This document shows positions 18,101-25,572 of a stretch of DNA of 57,870 bases, one piece after another. Origin of the DNA: an uncultured Collinsella sp. (lineage in GTDB: Bacteria > Actinomycetota > Coriobacteriia > Coriobacteriales > Coriobacteriaceae); the NCBI GenBank assembly GCA_902488525.1, contig CABTWP010000005.1, positions 1-57,870 on the forward strand. The letters run 5' to 3'. A program made the position numbers and the translations under genes. Under the pieces are notes generated by a model, which ran no database searches, was not told the origin of the DNA, and saw only the letters and a list, made by a program, of their open reading frames with translations. How positions within the stretch are numbered: position 1 is the first letter of the stretch; every line of letters starts with the position of its first letter.

Positions 18101-18602
18101 CATGGAGCTCGTGCACGGCGCACTCGACGGCGGACATCGCATCCTGTTGTTCAGCCAGTTTACGGGTATGCTCGATATTATCGGTAAGCGCCTGGCCAAG
18201 GAGGACATCGCCTTCCTTAAGCTCACGGGCGCTTCGTCTAAGGAGAGCCGCGCCAAGATGGTCGCGCAGTTCCAAGCGGGCGAGGTTCCGGTCTTTTTGA
18301 TTTCGCTCAAGGCGGGCGGCGTGGGCCTTAACTTGACGGCTGCCGACGTGGTCATCCACTACGACCCGTGGTGGAACGTGGCGGCGCAGGACCAAGCAAC
18401 TGATCGTGCACACCGTATTGGCCAGCAGCATACCGTGACCGTGTACAAGCTCATCGCCAAGGACACGATCGAGGAACGCATTATGCAGATGCAGGAGTCC
18501 AAGCGCGACCTGGTCAACAGCGTACTCGGCGGCGACGGCATCTCGTCGGCACTGTTCACGCGCGAGGATGTTCTGGCGCTTCTCGGCGGCGACGGGCGCT
18601 AG
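15129..18602 (+). CDS. SWIM zinc-finger SNF2-family helicase
   Basis: This 1157-residue Swi2/Snf2 DNA translocase is of the RapA/HepA-like bacterial type. The N-terminus carries a SWIM finger (CDCPAAF, then GMCKHAIA) that probably binds nucleic acid or protein. A long middle region (about 100-680) is family-specific. The motor has DDMGLGKTLQMI (near 718), the box LDEAQYIKN (near 816), LTGTPIENRLSELWSI, FSQFTGMLDII and the C-terminal VIHYDPWWN and QATDRAHRIGQ. I chose the ATG at 15129 because GGAGG lies 5 nt before it. An in-frame GTG at 15111 abuts the inverted repeat and has no ribosome site. The cellular role is unknown; the family is linked to transcription or repair. Confidence 0.93.
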   Translation: MAQGTFVQALRKEAALSSTFMKGRSLMLNGAVLSFEDSGSRFSKNVNIEGTVRGSRGDLYKTHVALDMDEHEVIDYDCDCPAAFRYSGMCKHAIATALAYLDASGAEPVEGLRTPVRTFTAPPAQSKQSARPAPSASSVNPNFPFPAPVPTSPSLVAALSDLSDARMDELAAMRRKLAGTIDPDAPKAVLEPSLVPYYNPLFADRFNWALEFRIRCGSVSYVVKDIDGMADAYVRGGTFSYGKKLTFAHVPEAFDDVSTKLLDFVAMTIAYLSDITSSRSASYDFARSGFVAERQLPVSEYSIVSVLDLLRGRTMSFEPAWSRGTTTHRSYEVAVEPSPQGEGEVPAKRPPLLAAKIAPAAGGSYDLRLPADTYCFVAGDAAYLVDTRRARRTDAAFAQHAAPFLSHLLPCRTPVHIAADQVGEFCRMALPILRDYTDLTAPAVLDAVAPEPSFAMAIGVDDGLVTCKITVAYGDWSADLFSLGAPGSPFEEQRPGVPPRDEIAEFRVMDTAALYFDFYEGGLAFEERDDESLFCLLTEGLSALSELGEVMLSDHLRQISVRPAPKLSVRATVKSNLLDVELGASGLSAADLAIYLDSYKRHQTFARLTSGDIIRLDEGARAAFGLAKDLGVDAVDLLDGVSLSASSTLFVDSMLARTPALEADRDAAFRRTVERLDTLGKMDFTVPASLKATLRGYQVDGYQWLGSLEHLGLGGILADDMGLGKTLQMIAHILVRVEAGDNKPTLVVCPASLVYNWTAELERFAPSLDVCAIVGAKAQRRVQIAGADEHNVVVTSYDLMRRDIDEYAERDFARVVLDEAQYIKNPLTQVARAAKRLPAGVRFALTGTPIENRLSELWSIFDFLMPGLLGTRESFAKRFESPVEHAEGDSAARLQALVSPFVLRRVKEDVVADLPEKIEDTVMAQLTGEQRKLYLANQDRIAQQVQHREASEFKKDKLKVLAELTKLRQICCDPRLHYEDYKAGSAKLDTCMELVHGALDGGHRILLFSQFTGMLDIIGKRLAKEDIAFLKLTGASSKESRAKMVAQFQAGEVPVFLISLKAGGVGLNLTAADVVIHYDPWWNVAAQDQATDRAHRIGQQHTVTVYKLIAKDTIEERIMQMQESKRDLVNSVLGGDGISSALFTREDVLALLGGDGR

Positions 18603-18767
18603 CCGCGCGCGGGGTGGGACTGCTGGAGTGGGCAGGACGGTCGACGCATTTTGGCCCGACCGCTTGCCTGATCCGTTATGTGTTCATTTGCAATGCCGTG
18701 GATGGTTTGTCTGCCTTTGGGCATAAGAACCATCAAGAACATTGGCACATCAGCAAAGGAGAACATC

Positions 18768-19130
18768 ATGGCGAAATTCTTTAAGGACCCCGACGGTAAG
18801 CTCATCGCTGCCCTTGGCGACGGCGTTGCGACCCCTGCCGGTTGCACGGAGCTGACCGCAAATACTGAGGACGCGGCGCACGAGAAGCACGTGCCCGTCG
18901 TCGAGACCGAGCGCGACGGTCACGTGATTCGCGCACGCGTTGGCTCGGTCGAGCACCCCAGCCTGCCCGAGCACTACATTGAGTGGATCGCCCTTGAGGC
19001 CGAGGGCCGTCTGGAGGTCCATTACCTCCAGCCCGGCATGAAGCCCGCGACGTTTTTCGCGGGCGGCTCCAAGACCGGTACCGTCTATGCCTACTGCAAC
19101 CTGCACGGGCTGTGGTCCGCGACATTCTAG
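18768..19130 (+). CDS. Superoxide reductase (desulfoferrodoxin family, single iron site)
   Basis: It reduces superoxide to peroxide without making oxygen, a defence typical of anaerobes. The 120-residue protein keeps the catalytic Fe(His4Cys) site: EKHVPV with its conserved Glu-Lys, EHPSLPEHYIEWI supplying histidines, and YCNLHGLW supplying the axial Cys and last His. The N-terminus has one cysteine (GCTEL) but not the four that bind the second, rubredoxin-like iron in true desulfoferrodoxin. It is therefore a one-iron or class III-like form. AAAGGAG sits 6 nt before the ATG. It is alone in its transcript; a terminator follows. The 165-bp gap before it shows no clear promoter. Confidence 0.93.
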   Translation: MAKFFKDPDGKLIAALGDGVATPAGCTELTANTEDAAHEKHVPVVETERDGHVIRARVGSVEHPSLPEHYIEWIALEAEGRLEVHYLQPGMKPATFFAGGSKTGTVYAYCNLHGLWSATF

Positions 19131-19175
19131 GAGCGCGTCCCCGCTCGGGGTATCATAGCTAGCATATGCACATGC

Positions 19176-19208
19176 AAGCGCCGACTGCATTATGCGGCCG
19201 GCGCTTTT
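19176..19208 (+). terminator. Terminator after superoxide reductase
   Basis: AAGCGCCG and CGGCGCTT form an 8-bp stem, with a 15-nt spacer that can fold further, followed by TT. It lies 45 bp past the stop and 40 bp before the next gene. Confidence 0.6.
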
Positions 19209-19247
19209 ACTACGACAACGATGGTTTACGACGGAAAGGGCTGGGCC

Positions 19248-21233
19248 ATGAAGCTCGCGCTTGCACAGATCGATATGCGCCTGGGTGATATTGAGGGCAT
19301 TTGCGGCCGCATCGAGGACCAGGCTCGTCTGGCCCACGAGCGCGGAGCGCGCGTGCTGTGCGTTCCAGCTCCGCTCTTTATGGGCGCCATGCCCGGTGGC
19401 CTGGTGGGCGCTGCCGACTTTGAGCACGACATGCTTGCCGGCTTGACTGGTGTCGCCGAGCGTATCCAGGAGCTTGACATGATCTGCATCGTGCCCGCGG
19501 CGGTTTCGTTTGAAGGCCAGCCGCTGCTCGACTACATGATGCTCAAGGACGGTCATGTGGTGCCGGCGCGTTCGAGCATTGCCTTGCAGCGTGGCGAGAA
19601 CAACGACACGCGTTGGGCGCCGCCGGTGTTCGACGTGGACGGCGTGCGCATCGCCGTGATTTTTGACTTGGACCGCGAGCTCGAGATGTTGCCGACCGGC
19701 GTCGACCTCATCGCGTATTTCCAATTCAACGCGTTTGACATGACCGACCGCGAGACTGCCGCCATTGCCGCCGTTCGCAGCGGCGCCTACCGCAAGATCG
19801 CATCCAAGCGCAGCGTGTGGTTTGCCTGCATGGCGCCGGTCGGTGCCTATGACGAGTCGGTGTATACCGGCGGTTCGTTTGTGCTCGACGACTGCGGTCG
19901 CGTGGTGGCCCAGGCGCCGTGTTTTGAGGAGAGCCTGCTGGTTCAGGAGATTCAGCGCGGCGTGATGCTCGATGCCCTGGAAGATCACGAACTGCCCGAG
20001 TTCCGTTCCGAGGAGTGGTTGTGGCAGGCGCTGGTGCTCGCCGTGCGCGACAACGCTCGGGCCCACGGTGCGTCGCGTGCTGTGGTGGCACTCGAGGGTG
20101 ACCTGCCGTCATCCCTGCTGGCGGCGCTGGCCGTTGACGCTCTGGGTTCGCGTAACGTAATTGGCCTGGTGCTGGGGCGCAACCGTATCTTTACGCCGGC
20201 GCAGGAGGAGGCCGAGGCTGCCCGCTGTGCCGCCGTCCGTGCCATCGCCGAGCGTTTGCACATTCGCACCGTCGAGCGCGATGCACCGGATGCGGCGCGT
20301 GTGCTCGATCGCGACGTGTCGGCGGGCGATGCCGAGCGTCTGCGCTCGCGCACGCTGGGCCTCATGCTGGAGGACACGGCGCTCGAGCTGGGTGCGATGG
20401 CGCTGAGCCCGCTGTCCAAAACCGAGTATGCGCTGGCGGCGCCGGCGCTTTGCGGCGGCTACCAGGGCGACTTTGCGCCCTTTGGCGATGTGTACCTGTC
20501 GACGCTTGAGTTTGTGGCGCGTGTGCGCAACCGCACGTCTGCCGTGGTGCCCCAAGAGCTCGTGACGCTCAACGCAGTGGAAGATTGTATGGAGCGCGTG
20601 CTGGCGCAGGCGCTCTCGACGCTCGACGGTCCGGTCGATATGCTCGACCGTGCGGCACAGCTGCTCGGCGGGCTTGAGCCGGGTGAGGTCGATGGCGCGC
20701 TCGAGGCGCACGTGGACCGCAATCGATCTTTCGACGACATCCCGATGGCCGCTGGCAAGCCTGAGGCCTGCTCGCTGCTGCTGATGCTCGTTCGACAGGG
20801 TGAGGCTGCCCGCCGCATGTTGCCGATGGCGCCGATCGTCTCGGCCCGTTCGTTTGCCGAGCGTGCCTGGCCGTATATGCTCGCGTGGTCCGACCTGGGG
20901 CTTAACGGCAAGGAGCGTATGACGGTCGATTCGCTGGCGCGCGCCGAGGTGCGCCGTTTTGCTGACGAGGATACGAGCGAGCGCGTGCGAAACGAGATGA
21001 TGGGCGTGCTGGGCGAGCTACTGGGTATTTCGCCCGAGCAAATGGAGGAGCTGCGCTCTGAGGACGGTCAGCGTCGTTTACACGAGGGAATGAAAAAGTT
21101 CGAGGGCGAGGTTCAGGACGCCATCGATAAGATGATGGGCGGCCAGGGTGGCCCGCAGGGTGGGCCCCAGGGTGGCCCGATGCCGCATCCGCCGGTGGAT
21201 CCCCGTCAGTTCCCGTTCTTCTCTCAGAACTAA
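19248..21233 (+). CDS. NAD-synthetase-like protein with degenerate active sites
   Basis: The 661-residue protein has the layout of glutamine-dependent NadE: an N-terminal nitrilase-like glutaminase domain (1-260, starting MKLALAQIDMRLGDIEG) and a synthetase domain (270-500). The catalytic features are lost. The nitrilase Cys region reads AVIFDLDRELE where NadE has a catalytic Cys. The Glu-containing loop is VPAPLFMGA. The ATP PP-loop SGGIDSS is replaced by LEGDLPSSL. The synthetase fold is still recognisable in LSKTEYALAAP and GDFAPFGDVYLSTLEFVA. A C-terminal extension ends in GGPQ repeats and proline. The start at 19248 (GGAAAGG 8 nt upstream) fits the family N-terminus better than the ATG at 19221. 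It is probably a pseudoenzyme; its role is unknown. Confidence 0.8.
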   Translation: MKLALAQIDMRLGDIEGICGRIEDQARLAHERGARVLCVPAPLFMGAMPGGLVGAADFEHDMLAGLTGVAERIQELDMICIVPAAVSFEGQPLLDYMMLKDGHVVPARSSIALQRGENNDTRWAPPVFDVDGVRIAVIFDLDRELEMLPTGVDLIAYFQFNAFDMTDRETAAIAAVRSGAYRKIASKRSVWFACMAPVGAYDESVYTGGSFVLDDCGRVVAQAPCFEESLLVQEIQRGVMLDALEDHELPEFRSEEWLWQALVLAVRDNARAHGASRAVVALEGDLPSSLLAALAVDALGSRNVIGLVLGRNRIFTPAQEEAEAARCAAVRAIAERLHIRTVERDAPDAARVLDRDVSAGDAERLRSRTLGLMLEDTALELGAMALSPLSKTEYALAAPALCGGYQGDFAPFGDVYLSTLEFVARVRNRTSAVVPQELVTLNAVEDCMERVLAQALSTLDGPVDMLDRAAQLLGGLEPGEVDGALEAHVDRNRSFDDIPMAAGKPEACSLLLMLVRQGEAARRMLPMAPIVSARSFAERAWPYMLAWSDLGLNGKERMTVDSLARAEVRRFADEDTSERVRNEMMGVLGELLGISPEQMEELRSEDGQRRLHEGMKKFEGEVQDAIDKMMGGQGGPQGGPQGGPMPHPPVDPRQFPFFSQN

Positions 21234-21236
21234 ACT

Positions 21237-21261
21237 GGGGATGGGATTCGCTCCCAACCCC
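21237..21261. terminator. GC hairpin after the NadE-like gene
   Basis: GGGGATGGGA pairs with TCCCAACCCC (one mismatch) around TTCGC. There is no T-tract, so termination is uncertain. Confidence 0.35.
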
Positions 21262-21292
21262 GATACTTCAACTAAGCATCTTTGCCCCATTG

Positions 21293-21301
21293 TGTTATTC
21301 T
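21293..21301 (+). promoter_or_regulatory. Extended -10 promoter of ruvCAB
   Basis: TGTTATTCT is an extended -10 (TG-N-TATTCT) 70 bp before the ruvC start. No LexA-type box is obvious around it. The -35 is weak. Confidence 0.45.
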
Positions 21302-21370
21302 AGAACAGACGTTCGTGAATGGTGCGCGGGGCCTTGCCTTGTGCTGTGCTGGTGACGAGGGGAGGTTGGC

Positions 21371-21892
21371 TTGGTTATCTTGGGCATTGACCCCGGTTTG
21401 GCTCATACGGGTTGGGGGATTATCGAGGAGCGTCGTGGCGAGGTTCGCTGCCGTGCCTATGGCTGCATCGAGACCAGTGCCGGAAGTCCGCTCGCGGTGC
21501 GCCTGTCGCATATCGCCCGCGACCTCAAGGGTGTCGTGGAGCGCTACCGCCCCGATACCGCTGCTATCGAGAGCATTTACTTTGGCGCCAACGTTCGCTC
21601 GGCCATCCCTACGGCTCATGCCCGCGGTGCTGCACTCGTGGCGCTTTCGGAATGCGCGCTCGAGATTGGCGAGTACACGCCCATGCAGATCAAACAGGCT
21701 GTTGTGGGCACCGGCGCCGCGGACAAACGGCAGGTCGCCTACATGGTGCGCACGCTCACGCAGCTCGACCACGACCCGCATCCCGACCATGCCGCCGATG
21801 CCCTGGCCTGCGCCATCTGCCACGTAAACCTCAGCCGCACCCGCGCCCTCACCGGTGGCGAGTTCTATCAACAGAGAGGAACCGGATACTGA
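21371..21892 (+). CDS. ruvC: Holliday junction resolvase RuvC
   Basis: This endonuclease cuts Holliday junctions after RuvAB branch migration. The 173-residue protein has the family motifs LGIDPGLAHTGWG (Asp7), AIESIYFGAN (Glu67) and PDHAADALACAI (His140/Asp143), the RNase-H-fold catalytic set. The start is a TTG with GGGGAGG 5 nt upstream; no ATG fits the conserved N-terminus. Its stop overlaps the ruvA start by one base, and the order ruvC-ruvA-ruvB is the usual operon. Confidence 0.97.
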   Translation: MVILGIDPGLAHTGWGIIEERRGEVRCRAYGCIETSAGSPLAVRLSHIARDLKGVVERYRPDTAAIESIYFGANVRSAIPTAHARGAALVALSECALEIGEYTPMQIKQAVVGTGAADKRQVAYMVRTLTQLDHDPHPDHAADALACAICHVNLSRTRALTGGEFYQQRGTGY

Positions 21893-22512
21893 TGATTTCC
21901 CAGCTCCATGGAACGCTTGTCGAGGCCACGATGAGCTCTGCTGTCGTCGATGTGTCGGGCGTTGGCTTTGAGCTCGGCATCTCGGGCAGCACTGCGGCCA
22001 CGTTGCCGACGCCCGGCGGCGAGGTCCGCCTCTATACGCGTATGCAGGTGCGCGAGGACGCCATGACACTTTTCGGTTTTTCCTCCAAGGATGAGCGCAC
22101 GATGTTCGATCGGCTCGTGTCCGTCTCGGGCGTTGGCCCGCGCTTGGCGCTCGCCGTGCTTTCCACCTATACCGTGGGGCAGCTGTATTCGCTGGTGATG
22201 GCCGAGGACGACAAGGGCATGGCCAAGGTACCCGGTGTGGGCAAAAAGACAGCTCAGCGCCTGATCCTGGAACTCAAGAGCACCTTTGCCAAGGATAAGG
22301 GCTTTGTGCCGGTCGACGTGATTCCCGGCCAGGTTGCGATGCCCGTGCCCGCTGCTGCTCCCTCGGCCATCGATGATGCCCGTGCGGCGCTCCTTTCCAT
22401 GGGCTTTAGCCCGCAGGAGACCGATGTTGCCCTGAGCGGGTATGATGGGCAGAATATGCGTGTCGAGGATCTGCTCGGCGCGGCGCTTAAGCGACTCGGA
22501 ATGGATGCGTGA
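21892..22512 (+). CDS. ruvA: Holliday junction DNA helicase subunit RuvA
   Basis: This tetrameric protein binds four-way junctions and loads RuvB. The 206-residue product begins MISQLHGTLVEA with an OB fold, then two helix-hairpin-helix motifs (SVSGVGPRLALAVL near 80 and KVPGVGKKTAQRLI near 113). A flexible Pro/Ala linker follows, and a C-terminal RuvB-binding three-helix domain (ARAALLSMGFS onward). Start and ruvC stop share TGATG, so translation is coupled. AGAGAGGA lies upstream. Confidence 0.97.
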   Translation: MISQLHGTLVEATMSSAVVDVSGVGFELGISGSTAATLPTPGGEVRLYTRMQVREDAMTLFGFSSKDERTMFDRLVSVSGVGPRLALAVLSTYTVGQLYSLVMAEDDKGMAKVPGVGKKTAQRLILELKSTFAKDKGFVPVDVIPGQVAMPVPAAAPSAIDDARAALLSMGFSPQETDVALSGYDGQNMRVEDLLGAALKRLGMDA

Positions 22513-23579
22513 TGTGGGAAGCCGATGACTCTCAGGACCTGTGGGCGACGCCCGGTAACTCGCCGGCGGCATCCATGGCGCACGGCGAGCGCATGGTGGG
22601 CTCGGAGCTGACGGCCGAGGACCTCGATGTCGACCGCACTTTGCGCCCCCAGCGCCTGGACGACTACTGCGGCCAGGAGCACATCAAGCAGAGCCTGCGC
22701 GTGTTGATCGAAGCGGCGCAGAACCGTGGCGAGACGCTCGACCACGTGATTTTCTCGGGTCCTCCGGGCCTGGGCAAGACCACGCTGGCCACCGTTATCG
22801 CCAACGAGCTGGGCGCTCAGATTAAGACCACGAGTGGCCCCGCCATCGCGCGCACGGGCGACCTGGCGGCCATCCTTACTAACTTGCAGCCGGGTGATGT
22901 GCTGTTTATCGACGAGATCCACCGCCTCAACCGTTCGGTCGAGGAGGTCCTGTACCCCGCGATGGAGGACTTTGCCCTCGATATCGTGATTGGCAAGGGT
23001 CCGGCGGCGCGCTCGATTCGCCTGGATATCCCCAAGTTTACGCTGGTAGCGGCAACGACTCGCTCGGGCATGTTGACCGGCCCACTACGCGACCGTTTTG
23101 GCATTTCGTATCGCCTGGATTACTACACCGTCGAGGAGCTCGCCCAGATTGTGACACGCTCGGCGACCATTCTGGGTGTGACGATCGACCATGCCAGTGC
23201 ACTCGAGATCGGCTCGCGTTCCCGCGGTACGCCGCGTCTTGCCAACCGTCTGCTCAAGCGCGTGCGCGACTACGCGCAGGTGCGCGGCAACGGTCCTATT
23301 GAGCTTGACATTTGCCGTCAGGCGCTCGAGTTCTTTGAGATCGACGAGCTTGGTCTGGACTGGATGGACATTCGCATCTTGGAGACGCTTGCCAAGACGT
23401 TCTCCGGCCGTGCCGTGGGCCTGACGACGCTTGCTAGCGCGGTGGGCGAGGACCCGGGTACGCTTGAGGATGTCTACGAGCCCTATCTGCTGCAGTGCGG
23501 CTTGATGATTCGCACGCCCCAGGGCCGCCAGGCAACGCTTCGCACCTTTGAGCATTTGGGTATTGAACCGACCCTGTAG
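22512..23579 (+). CDS. ruvB: Holliday junction DNA helicase ATPase RuvB
   Basis: This AAA+ ring motor drives branch migration with RuvA. The 355-residue protein has LRPQRLDDYCGQEHIKQSL, Walker A GPPGLGKTTL, Walker B FIDEIHRLN, sensor 1 AATTRSGML, and the winged-helix C-terminus ending in RTPQGRQATLRTFEHLG. It overlaps the ruvA stop by one base (TGATG). A GTG one codon earlier is also possible. Nothing unusual is seen. Confidence 0.97.
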   Translation: MWEADDSQDLWATPGNSPAASMAHGERMVGSELTAEDLDVDRTLRPQRLDDYCGQEHIKQSLRVLIEAAQNRGETLDHVIFSGPPGLGKTTLATVIANELGAQIKTTSGPAIARTGDLAAILTNLQPGDVLFIDEIHRLNRSVEEVLYPAMEDFALDIVIGKGPAARSIRLDIPKFTLVAATTRSGMLTGPLRDRFGISYRLDYYTVEELAQIVTRSATILGVTIDHASALEIGSRSRGTPRLANRLLKRVRDYAQVRGNGPIELDICRQALEFFEIDELGLDWMDIRILETLAKTFSGRAVGLTTLASAVGEDPGTLEDVYEPYLLQCGLMIRTPQGRQATLRTFEHLGIEPTL

Positions 23580-23676
23580 GAATGGGCTTGTTTTAGCGCA
23601 TCTGTAGGCTATCGCTGGGCATCGGGTAAACATATCGCCGTTCATCGGTTATGGGCGTTTTACTATTGCGCGCCCG

Positions 23677-23685
23677 TGCTATGCT
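23677..23685 (+). promoter_or_regulatory. Extended -10 promoter of fhs
   Basis: TGCTATGCT is an extended -10 41 bp before the fhs ATG. A weak TTTTAC at 23658 may be the -35. The 146-bp gap otherwise shows nothing. Confidence 0.45.
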
Positions 23686-23725
23686 GAATTGGTCTTTTTC
23701 TCATTCGGTAACGAAAGGACCGCCC

Positions 23726-25393
23726 ATGCCTACTGACATCGAAATCGCACGTTCTGTCACGCCGCTGCCTATTACCGAGGTGGCCAAGAACGCCGGCGTC
23801 GACGTTAAGCACCTTATTCCGTACGGCTTCGACAAGGCTAAGGTCGACTATTCACTGCTCAACGAGCCGACTGATCACCAGGCCAAGCTCGTTCTCGTGA
23901 CCGCTATCAACCCAACGCCTGCGGGCGAGGGCAAGACCACCACGACCATCGGTCTGGCCGATGGCCTGCGTCGCCGCGGCGTCAAGAGTGCCGTGGCCCT
24001 GCGCGAGCCTTCGCTCGGCCCTGTCTTTGGCGTTAAGGGCGGTGCTGCCGGTGGCGGCTGGGCTCAGGTGATCCCCATGGAGGATATCAACCTGCACTTT
24101 ACCGGCGACTTCCACGCTATCGGTGCTGCCAACAACCTGCTGGCCGCCATGCTTGATAACCACATCCAGCAGGGCAATCAGCTCGGTATTGACGTTAAGC
24201 GCATCACCTGGAAGCGCGTCGTCGACATGAACGACCGTCAGCTGCGCCATGTTATCGATGGCATTGGTGGTAAGGCCCAGGGCGTGCCGCGCGAGGACGG
24301 CTTCGATATCACCGTTGCCTCCGAGGTCATGGCGATCTTGTGCCTGTCCACGAGCATCAACGACCTCAAGGAGCGCCTGGGCGAGATCGTCGTCGGCTAC
24401 AGCTTTGCCGGCGAGCCCGTCCGCGCCCGTGACCTTAAGGCTCAGGGTGCCATGGCGGCCCTGCTCAAGGACGCGCTCAAACCCAACCTGGTGCAGACGC
24501 TCGAGGGTACGCCCGCGTTTGTCCACGGCGGTCCCTTCGCCAACATTGCCCACGGCTGCAACTCCATCATGGCCACGCGTATGGCGATGCGCTTTGGCGA
24601 TGTCGCCATTACCGAGGCCGGCTTCGGTGCCGATCTGGGTGCCGAGAAGTTCCTCGACATCAAGTGCCGCATGACGGGCGTTCGCCCCAGCGCCGTCGTG
24701 GTCGTCGCGACCGCTCGTGCGCTGAAGTACAACGGTGGCGTCGCCAAGGCCGACCTCAACGAGGAGAACCTCGAGGCACTCAAGGCTGGCATGCCCAACC
24801 TGCTGCGTCACGTCGACAACATCCAGAACGTTTATGGTCTGCCCTGCGTAGTCGCCATCAACCGTTTCCCGACGGACACCGAGGCTGAGCTTGCGCTCAT
24901 CGAGTCCGAGTGTCAGAAGCTCGGCGTCAACGTTAAGCTTTCCGAGGTCTGGGCCAAGGGCGGCGAGGGCGCGCTCGACCTGGCCGATGAGGTCATGCGT
25001 CTGATTGAGCAGCCGAGCGAGCTCAAGTTTGCCTACGAGGACGGCGCCGATGTTGCCGATGCCCTCGAGGCCGTCGCCACCAAGGTTTACCGTGCCGACG
25101 GCGTCGACTTTACGCCGGCTGCCAAGCGTCAGCTCGCCGAGCTGCGCGAGAACGGCTTTGGCAACCTGCCGGTGTGCGTCGCCAAGACGCAGTACAGCTT
25201 TAGCGACAACGCCAAGGCCCTGGGCGCTCCCGAGAACTTCCGCATCACGGTGCGTGAGCTCAAGGTTTCCGCCGGTGCCCACTTTGTGGTCGCACTGACT
25301 GGCAGCGTTCTGACCATGCCGGGCCTGCCCAAGGTCCCCGCGGCCGAGAACATCGACGTCGACAACGACGGCAACATCACCGGCCTGTTCTAA
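23726..25393 (+). CDS. fhs: Formate-tetrahydrofolate ligase
   Basis: It forms 10-formyl-THF from formate, THF and ATP: the first step of the folate branch of one-carbon metabolism and, in acetogens, of the Wood-Ljungdahl methyl branch. The 555-residue monomer has TPAGEGKTTTTIGL (nucleotide-binding loop, 64-77), REPSLGPVFGVKGGA, HGGPFANIAHGCNS and ITEAGFGADLGAEKF, all characteristic of FTHFS. AAAGGA 6 nt before ATG 23726 fixes the start. It is monocistronic with its own terminator. The next two pathway enzymes are encoded at 35132-36621. Confidence 0.98.
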   Translation: MPTDIEIARSVTPLPITEVAKNAGVDVKHLIPYGFDKAKVDYSLLNEPTDHQAKLVLVTAINPTPAGEGKTTTTIGLADGLRRRGVKSAVALREPSLGPVFGVKGGAAGGGWAQVIPMEDINLHFTGDFHAIGAANNLLAAMLDNHIQQGNQLGIDVKRITWKRVVDMNDRQLRHVIDGIGGKAQGVPREDGFDITVASEVMAILCLSTSINDLKERLGEIVVGYSFAGEPVRARDLKAQGAMAALLKDALKPNLVQTLEGTPAFVHGGPFANIAHGCNSIMATRMAMRFGDVAITEAGFGADLGAEKFLDIKCRMTGVRPSAVVVVATARALKYNGGVAKADLNEENLEALKAGMPNLLRHVDNIQNVYGLPCVVAINRFPTDTEAELALIESECQKLGVNVKLSEVWAKGGEGALDLADEVMRLIEQPSELKFAYEDGADVADALEAVATKVYRADGVDFTPAAKRQLAELRENGFGNLPVCVAKTQYSFSDNAKALGAPENFRITVRELKVSAGAHFVVALTGSVLTMPGLPKVPAAENIDVDNDGNITGLF

Positions 25394-25418
25394 GCCTGCT
25401 GTCCATAGCTGCTAGCCC

Positions 25419-25454
25419 GCCCCGCCGCGCCCACAAGGCACGGCGGGGCTTTTT
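25419..25454 (+). terminator. Rho-independent terminator of fhs
   Basis: A 9-bp GC stem (GCCCCGCCG with CGGCGGGGC) is followed by TTTTT, 26 bp after the stop. Confidence 0.9.
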
Positions 25455-25572
25455 GATCCTTAGGCCCGCGCATGTCTTGTAGATACCGACGGACTCTGCC
25501 CATCATAGGCTTTTGCGCGGGTAGAATGCATGGATAACTTGAGGCTCACGCGCGACGGAAAGGAATCGTTGC

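Noticed and set aside
23852..25282. 476-residue minus-strand frame inside fhs
   Set aside because: Shadow of a highly conserved enzyme gene.
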